In this document: piece after piece, positions 1 through 9,521 of the stretch | How positions within the stretch are numbered: the first letter of the stretch is position 1 | Layout of the letters: each line of letters begins with the position of its first letter | Source: Rhizopus arrhizus | Lineage: Eukaryota; Mucoromycota; Mucoromycetes; Mucorales; Rhizopodaceae | DNA length: 64,000 bases | Reading direction: 5' to 3' | NCBI GenBank assembly: GCA_024220505.1 | Contig: JAKZZE010000037.1 | Span: 62,001 to 126,000, forward strand | The notes under the pieces: generated by a model | The model's input: the letters and a program-made list of their open reading frames with translations, nothing else | Told to the model about the DNA's origin: nothing | Database searches by the model: none | Position numbers and translations under genes: made by a program

Positions 1-822
1 TTTGTTCGCCCGAAGTTTGAGTATGGCCTAGCCATATCTCGGCTGACGGCAACCGACCTCAAATCTATAGAAAATCTGCAAGATCGCTGTCTTCGTCTCT
101 TGGTTGGTGGTCATCGTACCTCTTCTACAACAATCATCAAGCATATTACCACGCTGCCATCTATGCGTCATCGTGTAGATGTGCTTACAACTCGCTACTG
201 TCTTCGTGCTCGCTCTCTCCCTGCTTCTTGCTTGCTGTCTCTGCTGTCAACAACGCTACCTGTCTCTCGTATCAAGGTTCATCTTGAAAAGAATCCGCTC
301 TTCTTGGCTCTGCCTTCTCCTCTTCCGTCCTCCGATGCTCGGCTCAAGACCTTCTTTCGCCAGTATCGTGAGCGTCAAGTCACGTCTATTGTCACCTCCA
401 CTACCCAGGTTCTCCTACGCGCATGTCGCCCTGCTCTGGTGGTTGATCCCGTTCTTTACGTTCCTGCAACCCGTGCAGAACGCTCTCTCTTGGTTCGTTG
501 GCGTCTTGGCTGGCTGCCAGGTAAGCCTGAAGACTGTCCTTGTGGCCGTGATCGTCGTTCCCGTCGCCACTTTCTTGAGTGCGATTTGATCCCGTCTTTC
601 CTTTGGTCTGACCTTCCTCGCTGTCCTCCTGGGTCTTATCCCATTGACTTTGCTCTTTCCTCGTTGCCTCTTGGTCGCTCAGCTCGCTGTCCTCCTTGGT
701 GGTCTTCTCTTCTGTTAATGCTCTGGCACATCCAACGCCTCTGCCGTCCTGATAGCTTCTATGCTATTGACTCTTCTCCTGGTGCCTTATGGTATTCTAG
801 CTCTTCTCGTAACTCTGACTGA
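1..822 (+). pseudogene. LINE ORF2 C-terminal part, copy A (5' end outside window)
   Basis: Open from base 1 in frame 1 to TGA at 820-822 (273 codons). It corresponds to the region after the reverse transcriptase domain of the full-length ORF2 and contains the C-terminal Cys/His knuckle CPCGRDRRSRRHFLEC. The reading frame is uninterrupted, so the copy may be complete outside the window; this cannot be judged here. Confidence 0.85.
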
Positions 823-1103
823 AACCCTTCTTTGTCTGTCTCCTGCTGATCCCCCACGGAAGTAAAGCCATCAAAGTTCCTTACCGTTGGGCTGTGACAG
901 TAGGTCAGCTAAGTTGTGGAAGTAGGCAGTCAATCTGATCTTTTGCTTTATCATTTTTTTGGAGTTTTTCTGTTTCTCAGGCTCCTTTTTTTGTACCTTA
1001 TTCTTTTTTCATTGTACTTGAAGATGCAATAATGACTTTTTAGTCGCCTGCAAATATCTTCCTATTAAATAAAAACAAAATCTTTAACCTGAGCTAAGCG
1101 ACC
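1..1103 (+). mobile_element. LINE copy A, 3' portion (cut by window edge)
   Basis: 3' part of an APE-type LINE: end of ORF2 (1-822), then a 281-bp 3' UTR finishing in the family terminus GAGCTAAGCGACC with no poly(A). It abuts LINE copy B directly. Its ORF2 is slightly diverged from the full-length copies (for example RLTATDLKSIENLQ where they have KFT..Q.KEI.RLQ). Confidence 0.9.
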
Positions 1104-2403
1104 GCTCTATGGTACTTCTCTCCCCTTGGTCGACAAGTTCGTATACCTTGGTATGCCTTTCGTCAAGACTGGTCTCTCTGCTGCTTCGGTGCTTTCTCTT
1201 CGTTCTCCTGGTGTGCTTCAACTAATGGGTATTCTCAACAAGATTGGCGTGAATCGTCAAGGCTTTTCTCTGCTCCTGTGTGCTCGCATCTATGCCACAT
1301 TTGTCCGTCCAAAGTTCGAATATGGTCTTGCTATCTCAAAGTTTACTGCAACTCAAGTCAAAGAAATAGAACGTCTTCAAGACCGATGCCTTCGTATGAT
1401 GGTTGGTGGTCATGCTACCTCCTCTACGCTGGTCATCAAGCACATGACAACATTGCCATCTATGCACCACCGCATAGATGTGCTTACAACTCGTTTCTGC
1501 CTTCGTGCCCGCTCTCTTCCTGGTTCTTGCCTGCTGTCTCTCCTGTCGTCAACGCTGCCTGTCTCTCGAATCAAGATCCATCTTGACAAGAATCCGCTCT
1601 TCTTGGCTTTGCCTTCTCCTCCTCCGTCCTCCGATGCTCGGCTCAAGACCTTCTTTCGCCAGTATCGTGAGCGTCAAGTCATCACTCTCGTCACCTCCAC
1701 TACCCAGGTTCTCTTACGCGCATGTCGCCCTGCTCTGGTGGTTGATCCCGTCCTATACGTTCCTGCAACCCGTGCAGAACGCTCTCTCTTGGTTCGTTGG
1801 CGTCTTGGTTGGTTGCCAGGCAAGCCTGAAGACTGTCCTTGTGGCCGTGATCGTCGCTCTCGCCGTCACTTTTTCGAGTGCGATCTTATCCCGTCTTTCC
1901 TTTGGTCTGACCTTCCTCGCTGTCCTCCTGGGACTTATCCCATTGACTTTGCTCTTTCCTCGTTGCCTCTTGGTCGCTCAGCTCGCTGTCCTCCTTGGTG
2001 GTCATCTCTCTTGTTGATGCTCTGGCATATACAACGTCTGTGCCGTCCTGATAGCTTCTATGCTATTGACTCTTCTCCTGGTGCCTTATGGTATTCACGA
2101 TCATCTCGTAACTCTGACTGAAAACCTTCTTTGTCTGTCTCCTACTGATCCCCCACGGAAGTAAAGCCATCAAAGTTCCTTGCCGTTGGGTTGTGACAGT
2201 AGGTCAGCTAAGTTGTGGAAGTAGGCAGTCAATCTCATCTTTTGCTTTGTCTTTTTTTTGGAGTTTTTCTGTTTCTCAGGCTCCTTTTTTTGTATCTTAT
2301 TCTCTTTTTTTTGTACTTGAAGATGCAATAATGACTTTTTAGTCGCCTGCAAAATATCTTCCTATTAAATAAAAACAAAATCTTTAACCTGAGCTAAGCG
2401 ACC
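1104..2403 (+). mobile_element. LINE copy B, 5'-truncated
   Basis: Begins abruptly inside ORF2 right after the terminus of copy A and runs to the full 3' end at 2403. 5' truncation with an intact 3' end is the signature of incomplete target-primed reverse transcription. Confidence 0.9.
1105..2121 (+). pseudogene. LINE ORF2 fragment, copy B
   Basis: Uninterrupted frame with no start codon of its own, equivalent to roughly the last 338 residues of the 1127-residue ORF2 of copy C. It includes the Cys/His knuckle with FEC in place of LEC. Endonuclease and reverse transcriptase are missing, so it cannot encode an active protein. Confidence 0.85.
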
Positions 2404-2926
2404 GAGGTATGTGGAGATAGTGCAAATGGTTAGAGCGTCTGTCTATCATTCGGGAGGTTGCAAGTTCAACCCCTCGTATCCGCATATCTACCCTTCCCGC
2501 ACTCTAACTGCATGTTCTCTTTCTGCGGTGCTTCAAGCGCTGAATGATTTTGTCTTGTGTGTCGCGTTGAGCGGCAGCTTTGTATCTGTTCGCCTTCCTT
2601 CCCTCCATTGTTGTTTGGTGTTGTGCCGCTTGATAACACCCTGGTTTTAACGCCGCAAAGTTGCTTCGGTGGTTTGAGGTGTTTGTTGATCGTTGTCTGT
2701 GCGTTGCCTGGATTCCCAGCCCCGGGATTAAAGAAGCATCGTTCTGTCTCTGCCTCAAGTCTTCGTCTATGGTTTCTGCTTCCAGATCATAATTCGCTCC
2801 TTCCCCCATTCCCCCTTAATAACTTGTATGCTTTCCAGGATGTTCCTGTGGATTGCAATAATGATTTCTTAATCGCCTGCATATAATCCAATAAAATATA
2901 AAATCTTTCACCTGAGCTAAGCGACC
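2404..2926 (+). mobile_element. tRNA-derived SINE copy 1 with LINE-type 3' tail
   Basis: A 523-bp non-coding unit between LINE B and LINE C. The 5' part has a degenerate tRNA with A and B boxes, the middle is unique to the SINE family and resembles the unit at 7781-8321, and the last ~65 bp match the LINE tail including the hairpin and GAGCTAAGCGACC. This three-part build is that of a SINE mobilised by a partner LINE. Confidence 0.85.
2418..2472 (+). promoter_or_regulatory. Internal Pol III promoter of SINE 1 (A box, B box)
   Basis: A box TAGTGCAAATGG at 2418-2429 and B box GTTCAACCC at 2464-2472 have tRNA-like spacing. The T-arm and anticodon arm do not pair well, so this is a promoter relic of a tRNA and not a tRNA gene. 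Confidence 0.7.
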
Positions 2927-3115
2927 ACCTTTCTTTCGCTCTTCCGACCGTTACACAAGGTATAGTACGCGTAATCAACTTTGAACTCGAATATCTCTGC
3001 GAATACGATACATCCATCCACCGTTTTAACACCAAAATAATCGTCGTATTTTTCTCTACAAACTATATTTTTTTCAACTCGATTGCTGTATTTTTCACCA
3101 TTTTCGACATTTCCC

Positions 3116-4120
3116 ATGTCTCAACAATCTGGCACTCCCATTTCGCTCATCTCGCAAGATGGAGTTGCAAATGTCAACATTACAAACCCTTCTGACATGC
3201 AACAAGCTTTGCAATATTTATTGCACAACTTTGAAACCCTCCAGCAACGTGTTTCAACACACGATGACTTGTTTGCTGAACTGACTGCTTTACGCAGTGA
3301 AAATGCTACTTTGAAGGCGAAAATCGCCTCACTCGAATCTCAACTTTCCGCTGGCGCTGACGTCAACAGTTCTTCCGCTTTCTCCTCTTTGGCTTCCGAC
3401 CCGGCTACCATACGTGCGCCCCAAGATGCACCACAAATGAACAATGTAACCTATAGTGCTATTGCTGCCAAGGCTGCTGCTACTACTGCTACTACCACCC
3501 GTCGCCCACCTAGCAAGAAGCGAAAGCTTGCTGCTAGTCGTCCATTCCAACCAGTTGACCCTTCTGCTCCTCGTGGTTTTGAATACATGTACCTGCATAG
3601 AAACCGCAAGCTGTCCCGTGCTGAAATTAGACGCAACCTGCGTTTACTTGGTCTTGATCTTTCCCGTGTCTTGGACATCTGCTTCCCTGGACCCAAGGTC
3701 ATTGGTCTATTGGTTCATGTTCTTTACAAAGAAGAGGTGATCTCTCTTCTATCCACAGCCAAGGTTCCGTTGGTTGATGGTTTTGATCCTCTGGATCCTG
3801 TCAACTTGGCGGATCCTGAGCTCCAGCATCTTTCGTTGGCTGACAAAGCTAATGAATGTGCTGAGCTCCAGTTCACTCGCTGCTCCCGTGCTCTCTCTCG
3901 TCTTGGTGCTGGCCGTGCTCACCTGGTGGGTCCCATAGGTAAGTACTTTTCATCCAAGGGTTGGATCGATGACGACTCTTTGAGTCAGATTCTGTCTTCC
4001 CTTCCCCCTTCCTCTTTTGCTTCTCGTGGTCGAGATCCAGGCGCTGCTTTCCGTGGTGACACGGTCATGTCAGATGCTTTGGTCTCTGATACCGCTAGTG
4101 CTGGATCACACTCATTATGA
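3116..4120 (+). CDS. LINE ORF1 protein, copy C
   Basis: 334 residues starting MSQQSG. An upstream in-frame ATG at 3083 exists, but 3116 is preferred because copy F starts only there. The N-terminal third has a Leu/Glu-rich heptad-like stretch (about residues 35-80), then a low-complexity Ala/Thr/Ser linker with a basic KKRK patch (about 140), then a conserved C-terminal block starting GFEYMYL. LINE ORF1 proteins bind element RNA and chaperone reverse transcription; no zinc knuckle or RRM is obvious to the eye. The stop overlaps the ORF2 start (ATGA, 4117-4120), suggesting coupled reinitiation. Confidence 0.88.
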   Translation: MSQQSGTPISLISQDGVANVNITNPSDMQQALQYLLHNFETLQQRVSTHDDLFAELTALRSENATLKAKIASLESQLSAGADVNSSSAFSSLASDPATIRAPQDAPQMNNVTYSAIAAKAAATTATTTRRPPSKKRKLAASRPFQPVDPSAPRGFEYMYLHRNRKLSRAEIRRNLRLLGLDLSRVLDICFPGPKVIGLLVHVLYKEEVISLLSTAKVPLVDGFDPLDPVNLADPELQHLSLADKANECAELQFTRCSRALSRLGAGRAHLVGPIGKYFSSKGWIDDDSLSQILSSLPPSSFASRGRDPGAAFRGDTVMSDALVSDTASAGSHSL

Positions 4121-7100
4121 GTGAGGTCCAACACCTTTCTATAAGCCTTTGGAACGCGAATGGTCTTCGGACCACGACCGTTCATGAGGTCTTGTCTCAT
4201 TGTCTCTCCTCTACTCTCCTTTTTATCACCGAGACTTGGCTTCTTTCCCCTTCGCTCCTTCCTACTGACTGGATGCAGTATCATGTGTATGGTGTTCCTG
4301 TACCTTCGGCCAACCGTGGTTCGATGGGTGTTACTGCTCTGGTCTCTCCTTCTTGTCCCTTTCCTGTCTCTCAACTTCCTTCACCGAATCGGTATACCCT
4401 TTCGTTGAAGGTCGGACCCTTTCGCCTTCATTGTTTGTATGTACCTCCTCCTCTTTCTAACTCTGACTTTATTAATGTACTATCCTCTATTCCTTCTCTC
4501 CCCAATACTTTCATTTGTGGCGACTTTAATGCTCGTCTTGGTGACCTCACTGGTGATGCATTGGTCTCTCCTCGTGGTGCTGCTATGGCTCGCTGGCTTG
4601 CTGATCACTCCTTGACCGTTCTGAACGGCCCACTGGCTCATGGTATTCCTACCTGGGTCGGGTTTCGTGATGATCGAGAGATGAGTAGCATCATTGACAT
4701 GTTTCTAACAAACGCGTCATTGATGTCTCCTCGCCTTGACATCGCGTCTGACTTGTCTCTTGGTTCTGACCATCGTCTACTCACGTTGTCTTTTTCATTT
4801 ACTCAGTCAAGTGCCTCTGAGTCATTGTCTGATATACCTGATACCACTCTACATCCTCGTCGATTATGGAACTTGTCTCGCCTTGGTGAACCTGATCCAT
4901 GTCAACTCTATCAAGATACCTTTCGTTCGTTTTCTGCTCCATTGCTTTCTCAACTGAAGAGGTTGGTTCAACACCCTCCTTCTTCACGTCCGCCAATTGA
5001 CGACCTCAACTCGTCGCTCAACAACATCATCTACCGTTCTCTTGACTCTTCTGTCGGTGATCGTCCTCCTCGTCCATCGCATTGGAAAAAGTACTGGACG
5101 CAACAACTTCAAGATGCTGCTGATTTCCGCAACAGGTGCTACCGTAGATGGCGTCGTGCCTTTGGCATCGACAAAGTCTATTGGTGGCATCAACATCAAC
5201 AAGCGAATACCTCTTTCCGTCAAGCTGTGGCCAATGCCAAACGTCTGTCCTGGCAAGCATTTTGCAAGTCTCTCGAATCTGACTTCACTAAAGCCGTTTC
5301 CAAAGTCAAGCAACTCAATCGACGACATCAGTCATCATCGTCGTTTTCCCATCCTGATGGTCCATCTAAGGCAGTGGAGGTAATGGCTAGTCACTTGGCT
5401 TCGGTCTTTGATGGCAGTCTTCTACCTTCTACTCGCCCATCACCACCTTCATCTCCATCCTCTCTTGGTTTGCCTCTTGGTCTTCATGGTTCGTCTCCTT
5501 CTGGTGCATCTCCCTCTGGTTCTTCTGGTCCTCCTGGTTCTTCAAATTCTCTATTCGCTCCTTTAACTATTCACATGTACATCGGTCAGCTCCCTACTCG
5601 TAAAGCTCCTGGTGCTGATCACATCAAGGCCGAGATGCTCAAGCCGATCAGTACTGACCTCTCCCACTTGCTGTCTTGGTTCTTTTCCCTATGCTGTCAA
5701 TGGTCTTACGTTCCTTCTCTCTGGCGGCATGCTCAAGTCTATCCAATCTTCAAGAAAGGTGATCCTTCGCTGCCGTCCAACTATCGACCGATCTCACTGA
5801 CCTCGGTGTTTAGAAAGCTCCTTGAGCTTAGTCTTGCTCCATGGCTCGCCTCGGTGTCGCCTCGACTTGATCTGGCTCAAGGTGGCTTTCGTCCTCGTCG
5901 CTCAGCTCTTGACCAAGCCTTATGTCTTCATGAGCTGATGCAGTCTTACTATCGTCGCTCACATCGTTTCCCTGTGGTGGCATTCCTGGATATCAAGTCA
6001 GCCTACGATACCGTCGACCGGCGTGTTATCTGGGATGCTCTCTCTCGCTCTGGTGCTGGTTCGTCTCCTTGTCTGCCTCTCTTGGTTCATCTGTTTGATG
6101 ATGTCTCGGTGTCTGTCTTGGTTTCCAACCATTCTTCTGCTTCATTCTCTCCTGTCACCGGTGTCTTGCAAGGTTCTGTTCTCAGTCCTCACTTGTACTC
6201 GGTGTACATCAACACTCTTCCTGCTCTCCTTCGTCAAGTCGCTGCTCCTGCCACACATTTGGTTCCCTCCTCTGGTTCTGCTGATGCTGGTATGGTCCCA
6301 GTCAACTCTCTCCTCTTTGCTGACGATGTCGCAGTCATTGGCTCGGCAAAGTCAGTCAAAGAGATGCTCAAGCTCTGTGAGGATCACTCACTGTCTCTTG
6401 GCTATCGCTGGAATCCTCTGAAGTGCGCGGTGCTCAACCACCCCACTTCCTCTTCATCGTCATCTGGTTCAACCCAATTAAGCCTTTATGGTACTTCACT
6501 GCCCTTGGTCGACAAGTTTGTATACCTTGGTATGCCTTTCGTCAAGACTGGTCTCTCTGCTGCTTCGGTGCTTCCTCTTCGTTCTCCTGGTGTCCTTCAA
6601 CTGATGGGAATTCTTAACAAGATTGGCGTGAATCGTCAAGGCTTTTCTCTTCTCTTGTGTGCTCGGATCTATGCTACCTTTGTCAGACCCAAGTTCGAGT
6701 ACGGCCTTGCGATCTCAAAGTTTACCACTGCTCAAGCCAAAGAAATCGACCGCTTACAAGACCGATGCCTTCGTATTATGGTCGGTGGTCATGCCACCTC
6801 CTCTACGTTGGTTATCAAACATATGACAACCTTGCCGTCTATGCACCACCGCATAGATGTGCTTACAACTCGTTTCTGCCTTCGTACTCGCTCGCTTCCT
6901 GGTTCTTGCTTGCTGTCTCTCCTGTCGTCAACGCTGCCTGTCTCTCGAATCAAGATCCATCTTGACAAGAATCCGCTCTTCTTGGCTTTGCCTTCTCCTC
7001 CTCCATCCTCCGATGCTCGGCTCAAGACCTTCTTTCGCCAGTATCGTGAGCGTCAAGTCATCTCTCTCGTCACCTCCACTACTCAGGTTCTCTTACGCGC

Positions 7101-7500
7101 ATGTCGCCCTGCTCTGGTGGTTGATCCCGTTCTTTACGTTCCTGCAACCCGTGCAGAACGCTCTCTCTTGGTTCGTTGGCGTCTTGGTTGGTTGCCAGGC
7201 AAGCCTGAAGACTGTCCTTGTGGCCGTGATCGTCGCTCTCGCCGTCACTTTCTCGAGTGCGATCTTATCCCGTCTTTCCTTTGGTCTGACCTTCCTCGCT
7301 GTCCTCCTGGGTCTTATCCCATTGACTTTGCTCTTTCCTCGTTGCCTCTTGGTCGCTCAGCTCGCTGTCCTCCTTGGTGGTCATCTCTCTTGTTGATGCT
7401 CTGGCATATACAACGTCTGTGCCGTCCTGATAGCTTCTATGCTATTGACTCTTCTCCTGGTGCCTCTTGGTATTCTAGCTCTTCTCGTAACTCTGACTGA
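4117..7500 (+). CDS. LINE ORF2: APE endonuclease-reverse transcriptase, copy C
   Basis: 1127 residues, uninterrupted. The N-terminal exonuclease-endonuclease-phosphatase domain (about 1-235) shows WNANGL, ITETW, GDFNARLGD and GSDHRL, the residues that bind metal and nick DNA. A Ser/Pro/Gly-rich linker (about 440-480) leads to a reverse transcriptase with KAPGADHIKAEM, the IFKKGD/YRPISLT block, QGGFRP, FLDIKSAYDTV, LQGSVLSP and the catalytic FADD at about 734. A Cys/His knuckle CPCGRDRRSRRHFLEC lies near 1031-1048. No RNase H domain is seen. The protein would nick target DNA and prime reverse transcription at the nick in the nucleus. Near-identity to copy D suggests recent activity. Confidence 0.93.
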   Translation: MSEVQHLSISLWNANGLRTTTVHEVLSHCLSSTLLFITETWLLSPSLLPTDWMQYHVYGVPVPSANRGSMGVTALVSPSCPFPVSQLPSPNRYTLSLKVGPFRLHCLYVPPPLSNSDFINVLSSIPSLPNTFICGDFNARLGDLTGDALVSPRGAAMARWLADHSLTVLNGPLAHGIPTWVGFRDDREMSSIIDMFLTNASLMSPRLDIASDLSLGSDHRLLTLSFSFTQSSASESLSDIPDTTLHPRRLWNLSRLGEPDPCQLYQDTFRSFSAPLLSQLKRLVQHPPSSRPPIDDLNSSLNNIIYRSLDSSVGDRPPRPSHWKKYWTQQLQDAADFRNRCYRRWRRAFGIDKVYWWHQHQQANTSFRQAVANAKRLSWQAFCKSLESDFTKAVSKVKQLNRRHQSSSSFSHPDGPSKAVEVMASHLASVFDGSLLPSTRPSPPSSPSSLGLPLGLHGSSPSGASPSGSSGPPGSSNSLFAPLTIHMYIGQLPTRKAPGADHIKAEMLKPISTDLSHLLSWFFSLCCQWSYVPSLWRHAQVYPIFKKGDPSLPSNYRPISLTSVFRKLLELSLAPWLASVSPRLDLAQGGFRPRRSALDQALCLHELMQSYYRRSHRFPVVAFLDIKSAYDTVDRRVIWDALSRSGAGSSPCLPLLVHLFDDVSVSVLVSNHSSASFSPVTGVLQGSVLSPHLYSVYINTLPALLRQVAAPATHLVPSSGSADAGMVPVNSLLFADDVAVIGSAKSVKEMLKLCEDHSLSLGYRWNPLKCAVLNHPTSSSSSSGSTQLSLYGTSLPLVDKFVYLGMPFVKTGLSAASVLPLRSPGVLQLMGILNKIGVNRQGFSLLLCARIYATFVRPKFEYGLAISKFTTAQAKEIDRLQDRCLRIMVGGHATSSTLVIKHMTTLPSMHHRIDVLTTRFCLRTRSLPGSCLLSLLSSTLPVSRIKIHLDKNPLFLALPSPPPSSDARLKTFFRQYRERQVISLVTSTTQVLLRACRPALVVDPVLYVPATRAERSLLVRWRLGWLPGKPEDCPCGRDRRSRRHFLECDLIPSFLWSDLPRCPPGSYPIDFALSSLPLGRSARCPPWWSSLLLMLWHIQRLCRPDSFYAIDSSPGASWYSSSSRNSD

Positions 7501-7708
7501 AACCCTTCTTTGTCTGTCTCCTGCTGATCCCCCACGGAAGTAAAGCCATCAAAGTTCCTTACCGTTGGGTTGTGACAGTAGGTCAGCTAAGTTGTGGAAG
7601 TAGGCAGTCAATCTGATCTTTTACTTTATCTTTTTTTGGAGTTTTTCTGTTTCTCAGGCTCCTTTTTTTGTACTTATTCTTATTCTTTGTACTTGAAGAT
7701 GCAATAAT

Positions 7709-7720
7709 GACTTTTTAGTC
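7709..7720 (+). other. 3' tail hairpin of LINE C (also in SINEs and other copies)
   Basis: GACT-TTTT-AGTC, flanked by an outer GCA/TGC pair (7701-7703, 7724-7726). SINE 1 has GATT/AATC (2863-2874) and SINE 2 GACA/TGTC (8259-8270) at the same place, so pairing is kept while sequence changes. Probably the element bound by the ORF2 reverse transcriptase. Confidence 0.75.
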
Positions 7721-7780
7721 GCCTGCAATATATCTTCGTTATTTAATAAAAACAAAATCTTTAACCTGAGCTAAGCGACC

Positions 7781-8321
7781 GGGGATGTGGATGTAGCTCA
7801 GTCGGTAGAGCGTCTGACTATTATTGGTGTGGTCGCAAGTTCGACCCCTGATAGGATCTTCGGATCTATCCCTTCCCTGCCCCTCTACGTGTTCTCTTTG
7901 CCGAGTGCATCAAGCACTTTTGTTTCTCCGCCTGTGTGTTGCGTTGCGTAGCAGCTGAGTATCTGCCTACTTTCCTTCCCTTTCGGGGGACTTTGGTGTG
8001 CGCTCTTGACGATATTACTGGTTTTAACGCCACTGCTGTTCTGGTCGGTTGGTCTGCGTTGTTTGTTTGTCGAGCGTTGTTGGTCCGCGGTGCCGGGATG
8101 CCCAGCCCGGGCTTAATGAAGCGCGTTCTGTTCTGCCTCAAGTCTTCGTCTTTGGTTCCAGCTCCCCCCAATAATAATTCGTTCCTTCTTTCTTCCTTTC
8201 CCTCCTCCCCCATAATAGTTTGTATGCTTTCCAGTTTATCACTGTGGATAGCAATAATGACATATTTGTCGCCTGCAATTATCCAATAAAATATAAAATC
8301 TTTAACCTGAGCTAAGCGACC
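7781..8321 (+). mobile_element. tRNA-derived SINE copy 2 with LINE-type 3' tail
   Basis: 541 bp between LINE C and LINE D. The head resembles tRNA-Lys (TAGCTCAGTCGGTAGAGC, then GTCTGACT, then GGTCGCAAGTTCGACC). The body is similar to SINE 1 but with many differences, so the two are separate family members. The tail ends in the LINE terminus. Confidence 0.87.
7794..7847 (+). promoter_or_regulatory. Internal Pol III promoter of SINE 2 (A box, B box)
   Basis: A box TAGCTCAGTCGG (7794-7805) is a perfect tRNA-type box; B box GTTCGACCC (7839-7847) is also canonical. The anticodon stem does not fold, so this is not annotated as a tRNA. Confidence 0.75.
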
Positions 8322-8510
8322 ACCTTTCTTTCGCTCTTCCGACCGTTACACAAGGTATAGTACGCGTAATCAACTTTGAACCCAAATATCTCTGCGACTA
8401 CGATACATCCATCCACCGTTTTAACACCAAAATAATCGTCGTATTTTTCTCTACAAGTTATATTTTTTTCAACTCGATTGCTCTATTTTTCATCATTTTC
8501 GACATTTCCC

Positions 8511-9521
8511 ATGTCTCAACAATCTGGCTCCCCCATTTCGCTCATCTCGCAAGATGGAGTTGCAAATGTCAACATTACAAACCCTTCTGACATGCAACAA
8601 GCTTTGCAATATTTATTGCACAACTTCCAAACCCTCCAGCAACGTGTTTCAACCCACGATGACTTGTTTGCTGAACTGACTGCTTTACGCAGTGAAAATG
8701 CTACTTTGAAGGCGAAAATCGCCTCACTCGAATCTCAACTCTCCGCTGGCGCTGACGTCAGCAGTTCTTCCGCTTTTTCCTCTTTGGCTTCCGACCCGGC
8801 TACCATACGTGCGCCCCAAGATGCACCCCAAATGAACAAAGTAACCTATAGTGCTATTGCTGCCAAGGCTGCTGCTACTGCTACTGCTACTATCCCCTCT
8901 CGTCGCCCACCTAGCAAGAAGCGTAAGCTTGCTGCTAGTCGTACATTTATGCCAGTTGACCCTTCTGCTCCTCGTGGATTCGAGTACTTGTACTTGAATC
9001 GCAACCGCAAGCTGTCCCGTTCTGAAGTTCGCAGAAACCTCCGTTTGCTTGGTCTTGATCTTTCCCGTGTCTTGGACATCTGCTTCCCTGGCCCCAAGGT
9101 CATTGGTCTCTTGGTCCACGTTCAATACAAAGAAGAGGTGATCTCTCTTCTATCCACAGCCAAGGTTCCGTTGGTTGACGGTTTTGATCCATTGGATCCT
9201 GTCAACTTGGCGGATCCTGAGCTCCAGCATCTTTCATTGGCTGACAAGGCTAATGAATGTGCTGAGCTCCACTTCACTCGCTGCTCCCGTGCTCTCTCTC
9301 GTCTTGGTGCTGGCCGTGCTCACCTGGTGGGTCCCATAGGTAAGTACTTTTGTTCCAAGGGTTGGATCGATGAGGACTCTTTGAGTCAGATTCTATTCTC
9401 CCTCCCTTCTCCCCTTTCTGCTTCTCGTGGTCGTGATCCAGGCGCTGCTTTCCGTGGTGACACGGTCATGTCAGATGCTTTGGTCTCTGATACCGCTAGT
9501 GCTGGATCACACTCATTATGA
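8511..9521 (+). CDS. LINE ORF1 protein, copy D
   Basis: 336 residues, starting MSQQSGSPIS. Two residues longer than copy C in the Ala/Thr linker, otherwise the same architecture: heptad-like N-terminal segment, basic KKRK patch, conserved GFEYLYL block. An in-frame ATG at 8478 is ignored for the same reason as in copy C. It overlaps ORF2 by ATGA (9518-9521). A role as nucleic-acid chaperone of the element ribonucleoprotein is inferred from the position of the gene. Confidence 0.88.
   Translation: MSQQSGSPISLISQDGVANVNITNPSDMQQALQYLLHNFQTLQQRVSTHDDLFAELTALRSENATLKAKIASLESQLSAGADVSSSSAFSSLASDPATIRAPQDAPQMNKVTYSAIAAKAAATATATIPSRRPPSKKRKLAASRTFMPVDPSAPRGFEYLYLNRNRKLSRSEVRRNLRLLGLDLSRVLDICFPGPKVIGLLVHVQYKEEVISLLSTAKVPLVDGFDPLDPVNLADPELQHLSLADKANECAELHFTRCSRALSRLGAGRAHLVGPIGKYFCSKGWIDEDSLSQILFSLPSPLSASRGRDPGAAFRGDTVMSDALVSDTASAGSHSL

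Larger units (their letters stand above)
2927..7780 (+). mobile_element. LINE copy C, full length (4.85 kb), both ORFs intact
   Basis: A 189-bp 5' UTR, ORF1 and ORF2 overlapping by ATGA, a 280-bp 3' UTR with the tail hairpin (7709-7720) and terminus at 7780. Domain order (ORF1; APE endonuclease, reverse transcriptase, Cys/His knuckle) fits a non-LTR retrotransposon like Grem-LINE1 of Mucor; that family name is inference. No target site duplication is visible because both sides are other array members. Confidence 0.93.

Noticed and set aside
1410..1646. Minus-strand ORFs repeated in each LINE copy (also 6789-7025, 13215-13451)
   Set aside because: They are antisense shadows of ORF2 and recur only because the LINE recurs.
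2411..2483. tRNA gene in SINE 1
   Set aside because: A and B boxes are present but anticodon and T stems do not pair, and the sequence is the head of a repeated SINE.
7787..7858. tRNA-Lys gene in SINE 2
   Set aside because: Close to tRNA-Lys in D-arm and B box, but the anticodon stem is broken and it is part of the SINE unit.
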